In this document: piece by piece, positions 1 to 8,235 of the stretch | Layout: every line of letters starts with the position of its first letter | Numbering within the stretch: the stretch's first letter is position 1 | Origin: Candidatus Kuenenia stuttgartensis | GTDB taxonomy: Bacteria > Planctomycetota > Planctomycetia > Pirellulales > UBA1268 | Reading direction: 5' to 3' | Assembly: GCA_945891385.1 (NCBI GenBank) | Contig: CAMDDJ010000024.1 | Span: 1-43,713 of the forward strand | DNA: 43,713 nt | Position numbers and translations under genes: made by a program | Notes under the pieces: model-generated | What the model was told of the DNA's origin: nothing | The model's input: only the letters and a program-made list of their open reading frames with translations | The model's database searches: none

Positions 1-2
1 TC

Positions 3-1358
3 GCCGACGCGGCGGGCGGAGCCGGCACCGGCTGGGACCTCCTGACGGTGGGCGGCTCGCTCGCCATCTCGAGCACCTCGGCCGAGCCCTTCGCCGTGAA
101 TCTCTGGAGCCTCTCCTCGGCGAGCCCGGTGACGGAGGGCGACGCGGCCAACTTCGATGCGAGCCAGTCGTATACCTGGACGATCGCCTCGACGACTGGC
201 GGGATCACCGGCTTCGCGGCCGACAAGTTCGTGGTGCGGACCGCCGCCGCCAACGGCACTTCCGGATTTACGAACGTCGTCGGCACCGGCGGGTTTGCGG
301 TGGCTCAGTCGGGCAACGATCTGCAGCTGGTCTATTCGCCGGGCGCGCCGACGAACGACATCATCATCGATGTGCCAAGCGGCAGTCAGACGCAGGCCCA
401 GGCCGGCTATCCGACGATCCCCACGGCCGACTCGGTGACCAAGATCGGGGCGGGCACGGTGGTGTTCGATGCTGCGAACGCCTACAGCGGTCCGACGACG
501 ATCTCGGCCGGCACGCTGGAGGTGGCCAACGCCAATGCCCTGGCAGCGACGAGCGTGACGGTCGACAGCGGCGCGACGCTCGCGGTGGCCTCGGGCACGA
601 CGCTGAAGTCGCCGAGCGTGATCGTCGACGGCGGCACGCTCTCGGGCGCGGCCCTGGCGGTGAACAACCAGACCGGCATCACCGCGCTGGCGATCAACGC
701 GGGCACGATCTCGGGCTCGCCGGTGGTTTCGATCGCGTCGGCGGGCCAGATGTCGCTCGTGCAGGACGCCCGGGTGACGGTGGCGATCGGCGGGCTGTCG
801 ATCGACCAGGCGGGCGGCGGCGGGCGGCTCGATCTTGGGGCCGGCCAGGTGTCGATCGCGGCCGGCGGGATCTCGGCGGCCGACCTGCGGGCCGACATCA
901 TCGCGGGCCGCAACGGCGGTGCCTGGAACGGCACGACGGGGATCACCTCGAGCACGGCGGCCGCCAGCGGCGGCACGCGGGCCGTGGGCTACGTGGTGGC
1001 GGGTGACGGCGCGGCCCGGGTCTCGTACGCCGCGGCCGGTGACGTCGACCTGAGCGGGGCGGTGAACGTGTTCGACCTGGTGAGCATCAACAGCGGCGGC
1101 AAGTACGGCACGGGCCAGTCGGCGGTCTGGAGTCAGGGCGACTTCAACTACGACAGCGTGACGAACGTCTTCGACCTGGTGGGCATCAACACCGCGGCTG
1201 TCTACGGCCAGGGCAACTACTTCCCGGCGGCCCCCTCGGCCAGTGGCTTCGGCAGCGTGGCGGCCGTGCCCGAGCCGGCCAGCTGGCTGCTCCTCGCCGG
1301 CGGCCTCGGCGGGCTGGCTCTCGCCCGGCGGCTTGCCCGGGGAGGTCGCCGCTCGTAA
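3..1358 (+). CDS. PEP-CTERM surface protein with strand repeats and dockerin-like loops (5' truncated)
   Basis: The reading frame is open from the window edge, so the N-terminus lies outside; the GTG at 48 is internal. From about 372 a low-complexity, Gly/Ala/Thr-rich beta-repeat region contains the autotransporter-associated strand pattern (GAGTVVFDAANAYSGPTTI, then GTLEVANA). At 1041-1200 two calcium-loop-like segments follow (DVDLSGAVNVFDL and DFNYDSVTNVFDL), which resemble type I dockerin loops. The C-terminus from about 1264 is a PEP-CTERM signal: VPEP, a hydrophobic stretch, then an Arg-rich tail. Proteins of this class are exported and sorted by exosortase in Gram-negative-type envelopes. 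The last ~320 residues are clearly paralogous to the C-terminus of the gene at 33666-36287. The substrate or partner is unknown. Confidence 0.9.
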   Translation, partial: ADAAGGAGTGWDLLTVGGSLAISSTSAEPFAVNLWSLSSASPVTEGDAANFDASQSYTWTIASTTGGITGFAADKFVVRTAAANGTSGFTNVVGTGGFAVAQSGNDLQLVYSPGAPTNDIIIDVPSGSQTQAQAGYPTIPTADSVTKIGAGTVVFDAANAYSGPTTISAGTLEVANANALAATSVTVDSGATLAVASGTTLKSPSVIVDGGTLSGAALAVNNQTGITALAINAGTISGSPVVSIASAGQMSLVQDARVTVAIGGLSIDQAGGGGRLDLGAGQVSIAAGGISAADLRADIIAGRNGGAWNGTTGITSSTAAASGGTRAVGYVVAGDGAARVSYAAAGDVDLSGAVNVFDLVSINSGGKYGTGQSAVWSQGDFNYDSVTNVFDLVGINTAAVYGQGNYFPAAPSASGFGSVAAVPEPASWLLLAGGLGGLALARRLARGGRRS

Positions 1359-1407
1359 GTTCTGCAGCGGCGATGTGCCGCGAGTCAGAGTGCCGGGAGA
1401 GCAGCGG

Positions 1408-1971
1408 GTGGCCGAGTCGTCATCGCCAGCCGCCGAACGCTGGGGACATTTCCTCGGGGAGGTCGTGGCCCGGTGGGGGAATGACGGCCGGCTCATGACG
1501 CTCGTCGAGCCCTTCGCGTACGTGGACCCGCGCGGGGCGAAATGGGCCGCTCCAAGCGGCTCCGTGGTGAATGGCGCGAGTATTCCCCAGCCCTTCTGGT
1601 CGTTGATCGGCGGGCCTTTCGCCGGGCAATTCCGCAATGCCTCGGTCGTCCACGACGTGGCCTGCGAGTTGCGGGACAGGCCCTGGCGAGCGGTGCATCG
1701 GATGTTTTACGAGGCCTGCCGCTGTGGCGGGGTGGGCGCCGTGCCGGCCAAGACGATGTACTACGCGGTGTTCCACTTCGGCCCGCGGTGGCAGGTGGAG
1801 GAACGAACGACGCTCGTGGCCGGTGAGCCGCGGCGGGAGACCTGGCTGATCGACGAAACGCCCGAGCCCCCGAACGCCGCCGAGGTGGAGGCCGTCGCGC
1901 GGTTCTTCGCCACCCACCAGGTCGCCGCCGACGACATCCCCACGCTCTCCATTACTCCCGCCGACGAATAG
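1408..1971 (+). CDS. DUF1353 family protein
   Basis: This predicted cytoplasmic protein of 187 residues belongs to the DUF1353 family, whose function is unknown (members also occur in phages). The family core is visible: FLGEVVARW near the N-terminus, then FAYVDPRGAKW, the block SVVNGASIPQPFWSLIGGPF, and ASVVHDVAC. The His-Asp-x-x-Cys part is the most conserved feature. I chose the GTG at 1408 because GGGAG sits about 8 bases upstream and the conserved FLGEVVARW block must be included. GTG at 1375 or 1390 is possible; ATG at 1495 would cut into the conserved region. It is followed 11 bp later by the SprT-like gene, so the two are probably co-transcribed. Confidence 0.82.
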   Translation: MAESSSPAAERWGHFLGEVVARWGNDGRLMTLVEPFAYVDPRGAKWAAPSGSVVNGASIPQPFWSLIGGPFAGQFRNASVVHDVACELRDRPWRAVHRMFYEACRCGGVGAVPAKTMYYAVFHFGPRWQVEERTTLVAGEPRRETWLIDETPEPPNAAEVEAVARFFATHQVAADDIPTLSITPADE

Positions 1972-1982
1972 ATTGCCCGAGG

Positions 1983-2666
1983 ATGCAACGCTCCCCCCGG
2001 CTGCGGCCGACGACGGCCGTGAACCTCGCCGTCTGCCGGTCGCGGCTGCCGCCTGAGGCGGTCGACTACGTAGCCGAGGTCTTGGCCCAGCAGCCGGTGG
2101 AGGTACGGCTGTCGCGGCCCCGCCGCACCCGGCTTGGCGACCACCGCTCACCTGGGCAGGGCGTCTTGTTCCACCGGATCACGGTCAACGAAGACCTCAA
2201 CCCCTACGCCTTTCTCACTACCCTGCTCCACGAGGTGGCCCATGCGGTCACCTGGGAGCGGCATCGTCGGATCGGGCGGCGGATTGCCCCTCACGGTCGC
2301 GAGTGGAAGGACGAATTCGGCAACATCCTTCGGCCGGTCGTGGCTGCCAAGATCCTGCCCGCCGTCGTCGAAGCTGCCCTGGCCCGCTATCTGGAGAATC
2401 CGGCGGCCCGCAGCTGTAGCGACCGTGGGCTCGTGCTCGCACTTGCGGAATTCGACGACCAGCCTGCGGGCCGGATGCGGGTCGAGGATCTGACGGAGAA
2501 TGCCGTTTTCCGGGCGGCCAACGGCACGGTCTTTCGCGCCGGGCCTATGATGCGGAGCCGGCGGCGGTGTTTTCGGATACCCGGCGGCTGCGAATATCGA
2601 GTCCACGGCCTTTTGCTCGTGGAACCGGTGTCGGCGGCCGTTCGTGGTCGGGGTCGCAGAATCTAA
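1983..2666 (+). CDS. SprT-like zinc metallopeptidase domain protein
   Basis: A 227-residue protein with the SprT/Spartan-like metallopeptidase signature. The HExxH motif is LLHEVAHAVTW (residues 83-87), and a third ligand is likely His104 in APHGREWKDEF. The C-terminal part (residues ~165-215: NGTVFRAGPMM, RRRCFRIPGG, YRVHGLLLVEP) matches the small beta domain that follows SprT domains in many bacteria in place of a cysteine zinc ribbon. The family includes DNA-protein crosslink proteases, but bacterial members are largely uncharacterised, so a proteolytic role is inferred. The ATG at 1983 has only a weak GAGG directly before it. It lies in a run of same-strand genes (1408-3861). Confidence 0.85.
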   Translation: MQRSPRLRPTTAVNLAVCRSRLPPEAVDYVAEVLAQQPVEVRLSRPRRTRLGDHRSPGQGVLFHRITVNEDLNPYAFLTTLLHEVAHAVTWERHRRIGRRIAPHGREWKDEFGNILRPVVAAKILPAVVEAALARYLENPAARSCSDRGLVLALAEFDDQPAGRMRVEDLTENAVFRAANGTVFRAGPMMRSRRRCFRIPGGCEYRVHGLLLVEPVSAAVRGRGRRI

Positions 2667-2704
2667 TACGGGTTCATGCCCCACGGGGGGCGGGAGGTCA
2701 TGCC

Positions 2705-3004
2705 ATGGCGGAATCGACGTGTCCACTTTCGGGGCAGGACGTCGTCGAGCGGTATTTCATGGAGCACCGCGCGAAGCTTCTCGACATTGCGGCCTTTCTG
2801 GATCGGATCGATCGGGCGGGGCCACCGCCGGGCCATGAGGACGTGCGGGTTCGGGCGCTCCGCCGGGCCATTCCGCTGCTCGTCGATGGGGCTGGGGACC
2901 GCACCCGGCGGGTCCTCGAACTTTTCAGCGACCACTCGCGCGACCCGATTCCAACTGCTTCCACGCAGGCTGCGCTCGGCGTGGACTCTGGCACAGCCTA
3001 TTGA
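2705..3004 (+). CDS. small helical protein of unknown function upstream of TatD-like hydrolase
   Basis: A 99-residue soluble protein I cannot assign to a family. The start is well supported: GGGAGG at 2692-2697 lies 7 bases before the ATG at 2705. The sequence looks helical and charged (YFMEHRAKLLDIAAFLDRID, then RALRRAIPLL and RVLELFSDHS), with no signal peptide, membrane segment or cysteine pair. It ends 53 bp before the TatD-like gene. I have an impression of similar small genes beside this type of TatD gene in other planctomycetes but cannot verify it. A role as partner or accessory of the hydrolase is only an inference from position. Confidence 0.75.
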   Translation: MAESTCPLSGQDVVERYFMEHRAKLLDIAAFLDRIDRAGPPPGHEDVRVRALRRAIPLLVDGAGDRTRRVLELFSDHSRDPIPTASTQAALGVDSGTAY

Positions 3005-3057
3005 GATTACGAGCAACCCGCCCCTCGGAGCCCGCGTCTCGCGGCGACGATTCCTAG

Positions 3058-3861
3058 ATGCCCTACATCGATCCCCACATTCACATGGTCAGCCGGACCA
3101 CCGACGACTACGCCCGGATGGCCGAGGCGGGCTGCATTGCCGTCACCGAGCCCGCCTTCTGGGCCGGATTCGATCGGTCGAATCCGGCCGGCTTCTTCGA
3201 CTACTTCCGTCAGCTCACCGACACCGAGCCCAAGCGGGCGGCCCGCTACGGGATCGCCCACTACTGCTGGCTGTGCATCAATCCGAAAGAGGCCGAGGAT
3301 GTGGGCTTCGCCCGCGAGGTGATGGGGCTGATTCCCGAGTTTCTCGATCGCCCCAACGTGCTCGGGATCGGTGAGATCGGGCTCAATAAGAACAGCCGCA
3401 ATGAGCTCGTGATCCTCGAAGAGCAGATCGAACTCGCCCGCCGGCATGACCGGCTGATCCTTGTGCATACGCCGCACCTCGAGGACAAGCTCAAGGGAAC
3501 GCGGCTGATCATCGACGCGTTGCGAAACGCCGCTGTCGACCCTGGCCGGGTGCTGATCGATCATGTCGAGGAGCATACGGTTGCCCAGGTGCTCGACGCC
3601 GGCTTCTGGGCGGGCATGACGCTCTATCCCGACAGCAAGTGCACGCCGCAGCGGGCCGTGGACATCATCGAGTGCTACGGCCGCGAGCGGATCTGGATCA
3701 ACTCCGCCGGCGATTGGGGCCCGAGCGATCCTCTGGCCGTTCCCAAGTGCCACGTCGAAATGCGGCGGCGCGGTCACGGCGAGGATCTCACTCGGAGGAT
3801 CAGCCTGGAAAACCCACTGGCGTTCCTCGGTCAATGCCCCAGTTTTCAGCCACGAATCTGA
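3058..3861 (+). CDS. TatD-like metal-dependent hydrolase, Ebo-cluster type
   Basis: A 267-residue amidohydrolase-superfamily TIM barrel. The N-terminal metal motif is DPHIHM (HxH, residues 5-10). GIGEIGLNK supplies the conserved Glu, LVHTPH and LIDHVEEHT supply histidines, and NSAGDWG near the C-terminus carries the conserved Asp. The unusually conserved block [18 protein letters not shown] and the block [15 protein letters not shown] match the TatD relatives of ebo gene clusters (EboB), which are linked to export of small-molecule precursors such as those of scytonemin in cyanobacteria. No UbiA prenyltransferase, EboE or EboF gene is visible nearby, so the role here is open. The ATG at 3058 has no strong ribosome-binding site. 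Confidence 0.88.
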   Translation: MPYIDPHIHMVSRTTDDYARMAEAGCIAVTEPAFWAGFDRSNPAGFFDYFRQLTDTEPKRAARYGIAHYCWLCINPKEAEDVGFAREVMGLIPEFLDRPNVLGIGEIGLNKNSRNELVILEEQIELARRHDRLILVHTPHLEDKLKGTRLIIDALRNAAVDPGRVLIDHVEEHTVAQVLDAGFWAGMTLYPDSKCTPQRAVDIIECYGRERIWINSAGDWGPSDPLAVPKCHVEMRRRGHGEDLTRRISLENPLAFLGQCPSFQPRI

Positions 3862-3906
3862 TCCAACCTGTCCAGCCCCGCGACGAATGGCTCGGGACGG
3901 GCCGCC

Positions 3907-4104
3907 CTAGCGGACAGACCCATCCTGGCCGGCGGCGGCAGACCGCAGGAAGCCCTCGCCTTCGCGGGCAACCGTTCCTGCCACGTTCTTGACCTTCTGC
4001 TTGTCGATCGAGATCTCGATCTGGCCGTTGGATTGCGAGATGTGAATCGCTCCCGCGACCACGAGTCCACCAACGACGACGCCAAGCAGGATCAGGGTGC
4101 GCAT
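3907..4104 (-). CDS. small single-span membrane protein
   Basis: A 65-residue protein beginning MRTLILLGVVVGGLVVAGAI, one N-terminal transmembrane helix or uncleaved signal anchor, followed by a polar tail with ISIDKQKVKNVAGTVAREGE. The start at 4104 is well supported by GGAGG on the minus strand about 7 bases upstream. An upstream in-frame extension exists but lacks coding character. Small anchored proteins with an acidic/lysine tail of this kind are common in planctomycetes; the function is unknown. It converges on the TatD-like gene and lies downstream of the small secreted protein gene at 4229-4465. Confidence 0.65.
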   Translation of the reverse strand: MRTLILLGVVVGGLVVAGAIHISQSNGQIEISIDKQKVKNVAGTVAREGEGFLRSAAAGQDGSVR

Positions 4105-4228
4105 GGAATTGCCCTCCGAAATGGGATACGAACGGACTCCGATGAGCCACGGTTCGGAGGCAGGACGATCGCAGTCGGTTCTTGCCGGGGCAAGGCCGGT
4201 TTTCCCGCCGACGGCTGCGTGGGTGCGG

Positions 4229-4465
4229 CTACCGCCGGGCGCCGTGCTGCTGGGGCTTGGGGGTCGCCCGCTGGTGTCGCCTGCGGACGGTGTTCCCGTA
4301 GACATGCAGCGGTCGGTAGGGCCGCTGCGTGATCGGCGTGGACTGGATCTCCTCTCGGGCCTCGCCGAAGGCGATGACCCGCGGATCGAAACCGGTGCCG
4401 GCGGCGTCGGCGGTGGCCGACGCAACGGCGGCAGCCAGGGTAGCTGCGAACGCGATCGTGCGCAT
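4229..4465 (-). CDS. small secreted protein with HVYGNTVRRRH motif
   Basis: A 78-residue protein with a signal peptide (MRTIAFAATLAAAVASATADA, cleavage likely after the Ala-rich core). The mature part is about 55 residues: GTGFDPRVIAFGEAREEI, then RPYRPLHVYGNTVRRRH and a basic tail. I recognise this last motif from small planctomycete proteins of unknown function, from memory only. The start at 4465 is chosen because the signal peptide begins there; there is no clear Shine-Dalgarno sequence, and a longer frame upstream lacks protein-like composition. The mature peptide is strongly basic and could bind nucleic acid or a polyanionic surface polymer; that is inference. Confidence 0.62.
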   Translation of the reverse strand: MRTIAFAATLAAAVASATADAAGTGFDPRVIAFGEAREEIQSTPITQRPYRPLHVYGNTVRRRHQRATPKPQQHGARR

Positions 4466-4723
4466 GTGGGGAAAGTGTCTCGGAAGGGGGCCGGCCGCGA
4501 TGTTTTTCGGCCACGTGTCGTCGGCTCCAGCAATTTTCCGGCGATCCGCGGCGAAATAGGCACACCCGGCATCAGTTGAACCTGCGGTGGCGGAATCGCA
4601 CGTTCCGGCACGACGGCCGGCGAGCCTGGCGTGGCAGCGTGGTGTATAGTGCCCGGTCCTGGCGTGGCGGGCGGTGTGGCTGCCGCAAAGCGCCGCCAGC
4701 ATGACGTCCATCAGGAGCATGCG

Positions 4724-5626
4724 ATGAACGTGAGCCGAAACGTCGCCGGACTCTGGCTACTCACTCTTTGTGTCGGCGGCAGTCTGCGGGCGGAGCAGCC
4801 GGGCAGCATCGAGCACGAGGTACGGGCGGCTGCGGCCGCCTACGCCGAGGCTTTCAACAAGGGCGACTACGCCGCCCTGGCCGATCAGTGGACCGAGTCG
4901 GCGACGCTCACCGAGGGTTCCAGTGTGTTCGACGGGCGAGCAGCGATCGTCGGCTCCCTCCGCCACTGGCGGGAGCGACATCCCGGTTGCTCAATGACAA
5001 TCACCGTAGACGAGGTCGAACCGATCGCCGCGCCACTCGCGCGGGTTTCGGGCAGTCTTGTCTTTACCAGGGGCGTCGGCGCATCGCCGGCCGTTTCTCG
5101 GTTCGCAACCGTGCGAGTGAAGGAAGGGGCCGCCTGGCGGATTCTGGAGTCGGTGGTGGTGCCGCCCCATGCAGCGGCGCTCGACGGGCTCGAGTGGCTC
5201 GTTGGCACCTGGTATGCAGAGTCGGGAGATTCGGAGCAGGGCACGAAGACCACGGTCGAAACGATCTACGAGAAGCCACTCGGCCCGTACTGCCTCGTGG
5301 GTCGCAGTCGGATCCGGCCGCCGGAGGGCGAGGTGATCGAGGCACTCGAGGTCATCCGGGCTGATCGCGACTCGGGTGTGATCCAGACCTGGGTCTTCGA
5401 TTCGACCGGGGCCCGCGGCGAGGGAGTGATCGAGTCTGATGGTGCAACGCTCCATAAGACCATGGTCGGTAGTCCTGCCGACCGGGTGCCCGGCCGGGTC
5501 GCCCGCTGGACGCAGGTCGTGTCGCCGGCAGGTGACAGCCGCTGCACGATGCACTCGATCGATCGAACGATCGACGGCTCGCCCCGGCCGGATGGCGAGC
5601 CGCTGCATTTCCGAAAAATTCGCTGA
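4724..5626 (+). CDS. secreted SnoaL/NTF2-like domain protein
   Basis: A 300-residue protein with a signal peptide (residues 1-24, ending SLRA). Residues ~28-150 form an NTF2-like/SnoaL fold of the DUF4440-like type, shown by EVRAAAAAYAEAFNKGDYA, LADQWTESATLTEGSSVFDG, and the closing strands FATVRVKEGAAWRI. The C-terminal half (LEWLVGTWYAES, IEALEVIRADRDSG) looks like a lipocalin-like beta-barrel found after such domains. No catalytic residues can be assigned; ligand binding is the usual suggestion. The ATG at 4724 is preceded by AGGAG with 6-base spacing. A possible -10 box TATAGT lies at 4645-4650. Confidence 0.82.
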   Translation: MNVSRNVAGLWLLTLCVGGSLRAEQPGSIEHEVRAAAAAYAEAFNKGDYAALADQWTESATLTEGSSVFDGRAAIVGSLRHWRERHPGCSMTITVDEVEPIAAPLARVSGSLVFTRGVGASPAVSRFATVRVKEGAAWRILESVVVPPHAAALDGLEWLVGTWYAESGDSEQGTKTTVETIYEKPLGPYCLVGRSRIRPPEGEVIEALEVIRADRDSGVIQTWVFDSTGARGEGVIESDGATLHKTMVGSPADRVPGRVARWTQVVSPAGDSRCTMHSIDRTIDGSPRPDGEPLHFRKIR

Positions 5627-5672
5627 GTTGGCTCTTCAACGCCCTTCCATCCCCCTGCTCACGGTGAATGCC

Positions 5673-6989
5673 ATGCGTTGTCTGTCCTCGCTGTTCCGCG
5701 ACCAGTTTTTTGTTCGCGGGTTTGGTTTGATTGTCGCGGCGACTGTGGGGCTGCTGGCAGGCCATGAGGCGTTCGCCCACGGCGGCGGGGGCGGTCATGG
5801 AGGCGGCGGCATGCGTGGGGGCTTTGGCGGTGGTGGCGGCGGTATGCGGGGCGGGTACGGAGGGGGTGGCTTCGGTGGCGGCGGGATGCCGCGTGGCGAC
5901 TTCGGCGGCGGGATGCCCCGCGGCGATTTCGGTGGCGGCATGCCGAGGGAAGGCTTCGACGGCGGGATGCCCCGCGGTGGCTTCGACGGGGGCATGCCCC
6001 GCGGCATCGACGGCGGGCGGCCGCTCGACGGTGGTCGTCCTCTGGATGGCGGGTTCGGCGGGGCCGGCCGTGGCCTCGATAACGCTGGGCGGATCGACGG
6101 CGGGGCTCGGTTGGATGGGGCGGGCCGGATCGACGGGGCCGGTCACTTCGCTGGTCCGGGCAATCTCTCGCGAGCCGACTTCCAGCGGATTGCCGGCCGG
6201 GGCCTGCCAGGCGTCGGCGTGGGCGGCGCGGCCGTGCGGCCCTACTCGGCCGCCGCGCTCGGCAACCGCGGCGTTGCCATTCGCAACAACTTCTACCGCG
6301 GCGGCTGGTACGGCGGTCGCGGCTGGTATGGCGATCACTTCAACGCCTGGTGGCCGGGCCGGTGGTGGGGCGGGTTTGGCTGGGGCATGATGGCGGGCCT
6401 TGCCTGGGGCGACCTCGCTGGTTGGGGCGGCTATGGGGCCGCGCCTGTGGCCTACGACTACGGCTCGACCGTCGCCTACCAGGACGACGGTGTGTACGTG
6501 CAGGGGGTCAACGTTGGCTCGGCGGAGGAATACGCCCAGCAGGCCTCTGATCTTGCTGCCCAGGGAGGCGCGGCGACTCCGGCCGAGGACGACCAGTGGC
6601 GGCCGCTGGGTGTCTATGCCCTGGCCCGCTCCGAGGAGACGAACCCGAGCACGTTCATGAGCCTGGCGATCGACAAAGAGGGACTGCTGCGGGGCACCTA
6701 CTACGACGCCGTTTCAGACAGTACGACGAACATGGCTGGCAAGGTCGACAAGAAGACCCAGAAGGCGGCGTGGACGATCGGCGACAAGAAGACGCCCGTC
6801 TACGAGGCGGGGCTCGTCAACCTCACCAAGCAGCAGACGACGATCCTCGTCCATCGCGACGGCGGCAAGGTGGAGCAGATGCTGCTTGTGCGAGTTGACG
6901 AGAAGGCTGGCGGTGGCCAGGCCGGTGGCGGTTCGTCCGAAGCTGCGGGCGACGCTACCCCGGCGGCCCCGAACCCCGCCAGTCCTTGA
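5673..6989 (+). CDS. glycine-rich repetitive secreted protein
   Basis: A 438-residue protein with a signal peptide (GLIVAATVGLLAGHEAFA, cleaved before HGGGGG). Residues ~30-150 are very glycine-rich with tandem GGMPRGDFG / GFDGGMPRG units. A middle region rich in Gly, Trp and Tyr (GGWYGGRGWYGDHF, WWGGFGWGMM) follows. A more ordered domain of about 150 residues ends the protein (RPLGVYALARSEE, LRGTYYDAVSDST, AAWTIGDKKTPVYEAGL, TTILVHRDGG). I recognise no enzyme. Proteins like this are thought to sit at the cell surface. The ATG at 5673 begins the signal peptide; an in-frame extension upstream overlaps the SnoaL-like gene and is discounted. Confidence 0.8.
   Translation: MRCLSSLFRDQFFVRGFGLIVAATVGLLAGHEAFAHGGGGGHGGGGMRGGFGGGGGGMRGGYGGGGFGGGGMPRGDFGGGMPRGDFGGGMPREGFDGGMPRGGFDGGMPRGIDGGRPLDGGRPLDGGFGGAGRGLDNAGRIDGGARLDGAGRIDGAGHFAGPGNLSRADFQRIAGRGLPGVGVGGAAVRPYSAAALGNRGVAIRNNFYRGGWYGGRGWYGDHFNAWWPGRWWGGFGWGMMAGLAWGDLAGWGGYGAAPVAYDYGSTVAYQDDGVYVQGVNVGSAEEYAQQASDLAAQGGAATPAEDDQWRPLGVYALARSEETNPSTFMSLAIDKEGLLRGTYYDAVSDSTTNMAGKVDKKTQKAAWTIGDKKTPVYEAGLVNLTKQQTTILVHRDGGKVEQMLLVRVDEKAGGGQAGGGSSEAAGDATPAAPNPASP
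5865..6012 (+). repeat. tandem in-frame repeats encoding GGMPRG units
   Basis: About six imperfect ~27-30-base units in the glycine-rich gene encode variants of GGMPRGDF / GFDGGMPRG. They are in frame and could expand or contract without frameshift. Degenerate GGRPLDGG units continue to about 6060. Confidence 0.7.
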
Positions 6990-7206
6990 GCGGAGGTCCG
7001 TGCAGGCTGGGGCGACCCTGCCGGTCGCGGAGAGTTGTTTGCCCCCCGGCGCCGATCCGGTTGTCGATCCCGGGCCGTGAACCCGCGATTCATCGCTTCC
7101 GGGTTGATCCCAGCCGGGGTTGATGGCGATGATAGAGGTTCACGCGATCCCGCATTGGCGACTACGCGTTCTCTGTCGTCCACCAGCCGCCGTCGGGAGA
7201 CTGCCC

Positions 7207-8112
7207 TTGTCCGAGACCATCAGCCCGCGGATCGGAGCACGAGCCGCCACCCACTGGGAGTATCTGCTTCCGATCGCCGTCGTCCATCTGCTTGCCTGTT
7301 TGGCAGCGGTGCCCTGGTGCTTCAGTTGGTCGGGTGTGGCGTTGGCCCTGGGAGGAACGATCGTGTTTGGCACGCTCGGCATCAACCTCTGTTACCACCG
7401 GCTCCTCGCTCACCGCAGTCTCAAGGTTCCCCGCGGCCTCGAGCGGTCGCTGGCGACGATCGCGCTCTGTTCCCTCGAAGACACGCCCGCCCGCTGGGTT
7501 GCGAATCATCGTCTTCACCATGCCCATTCCGACAAACCGCTCGATCCGCATTCGCCCCGCGATGGAATTGGCTGGTCGCATGCCGGCTGGCTGTTTCGGC
7601 GGGCGGCCGACCGGCGAACCTACGCCTATTTCGAAAAGTATGCCCGCGACATCCTGGCCGACGACTACTATCGGTGGCTCGAACGCAATCCGATGGCGAT
7701 TCTTTACATCTACGCGCTCCACGCCGCCTGCTTCACCGTCGCCGGTTTCCTTGTCGGCCGGCTCGCGGGGGGTGACTGGGCCCACGCCCGACAACTGGCC
7801 GCGAGTTGGCTGGTGTGGGGTGTGTTCGTGCGGACGGTGCTCGTCTGGCACATCACCTGGAGTGTGAATTCCCTGACCCACCTGTTTGGCTACCGGACCT
7901 ACTCGACCGGTGAAGACAGCCGCAATAACTGGCTGGTCGGGCTCGTCGCGATGGGCGAGGGCTGGCACAACAACCACCACCACGATCCGGCCAGCGCGAG
8001 CGTGCAGCACCGCTGGTGGGAGATCGACGTGACCTACTATCTGATCCTGGCCCTGGAACGCTTCGGGCTGGCGACCGATGTCATCCGACCGCGACACCAG
8101 CGGCAGGCCTGA
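7207..8112 (+). CDS. fatty acid (acyl-CoA/acyl-lipid) desaturase
   Basis: A membrane di-iron desaturase that would introduce a double bond into fatty acyl chains. The three histidine boxes are intact: HRLLAHR, HRLHHAHSD and HNNHHHDP. The sequence shows two hydrophobic hairpins (YLLPIAVVHLLACLAAV with ALALGGTIVFGTLGI, and LYIYALHAACFTVAGFLVG with LVWGVFVRTVLVWHI). At about 301 residues it has the usual delta-9 length. I chose the TTG at 7207 because GGGAG precedes it by about 6-7 bases and the protein then starts at the family position. ATG at 7123 or 7129 would add a stretch that does not look conserved. The stop at 8110-8112 directly abuts the next reading frame. Confidence 0.88.
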   Translation: MSETISPRIGARAATHWEYLLPIAVVHLLACLAAVPWCFSWSGVALALGGTIVFGTLGINLCYHRLLAHRSLKVPRGLERSLATIALCSLEDTPARWVANHRLHHAHSDKPLDPHSPRDGIGWSHAGWLFRRAADRRTYAYFEKYARDILADDYYRWLERNPMAILYIYALHAACFTVAGFLVGRLAGGDWAHARQLAASWLVWGVFVRTVLVWHITWSVNSLTHLFGYRTYSTGEDSRNNWLVGLVAMGEGWHNNHHHDPASASVQHRWWEIDVTYYLILALERFGLATDVIRPRHQRQA

Positions 8113-8235
8113 TGCGGAGGGCTGCCCACGATCCGCCCCGCCCATCTGGTTTCATTCGCCAGCGGTCGCTATCGAGGCTCGCTCGTCCGGCTGCGGGCGG
8201 AGGCCGCCGCGGTCGGTCGGTTTGCCACGGTTCGC

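Noticed and set aside
5577-5595. TGGCGAGCCGCTGCA as a sigma-54 site before the glycine-rich gene
   Set aside because: The spacing between GG and GC is one base short and it lies inside the SnoaL-like coding region.
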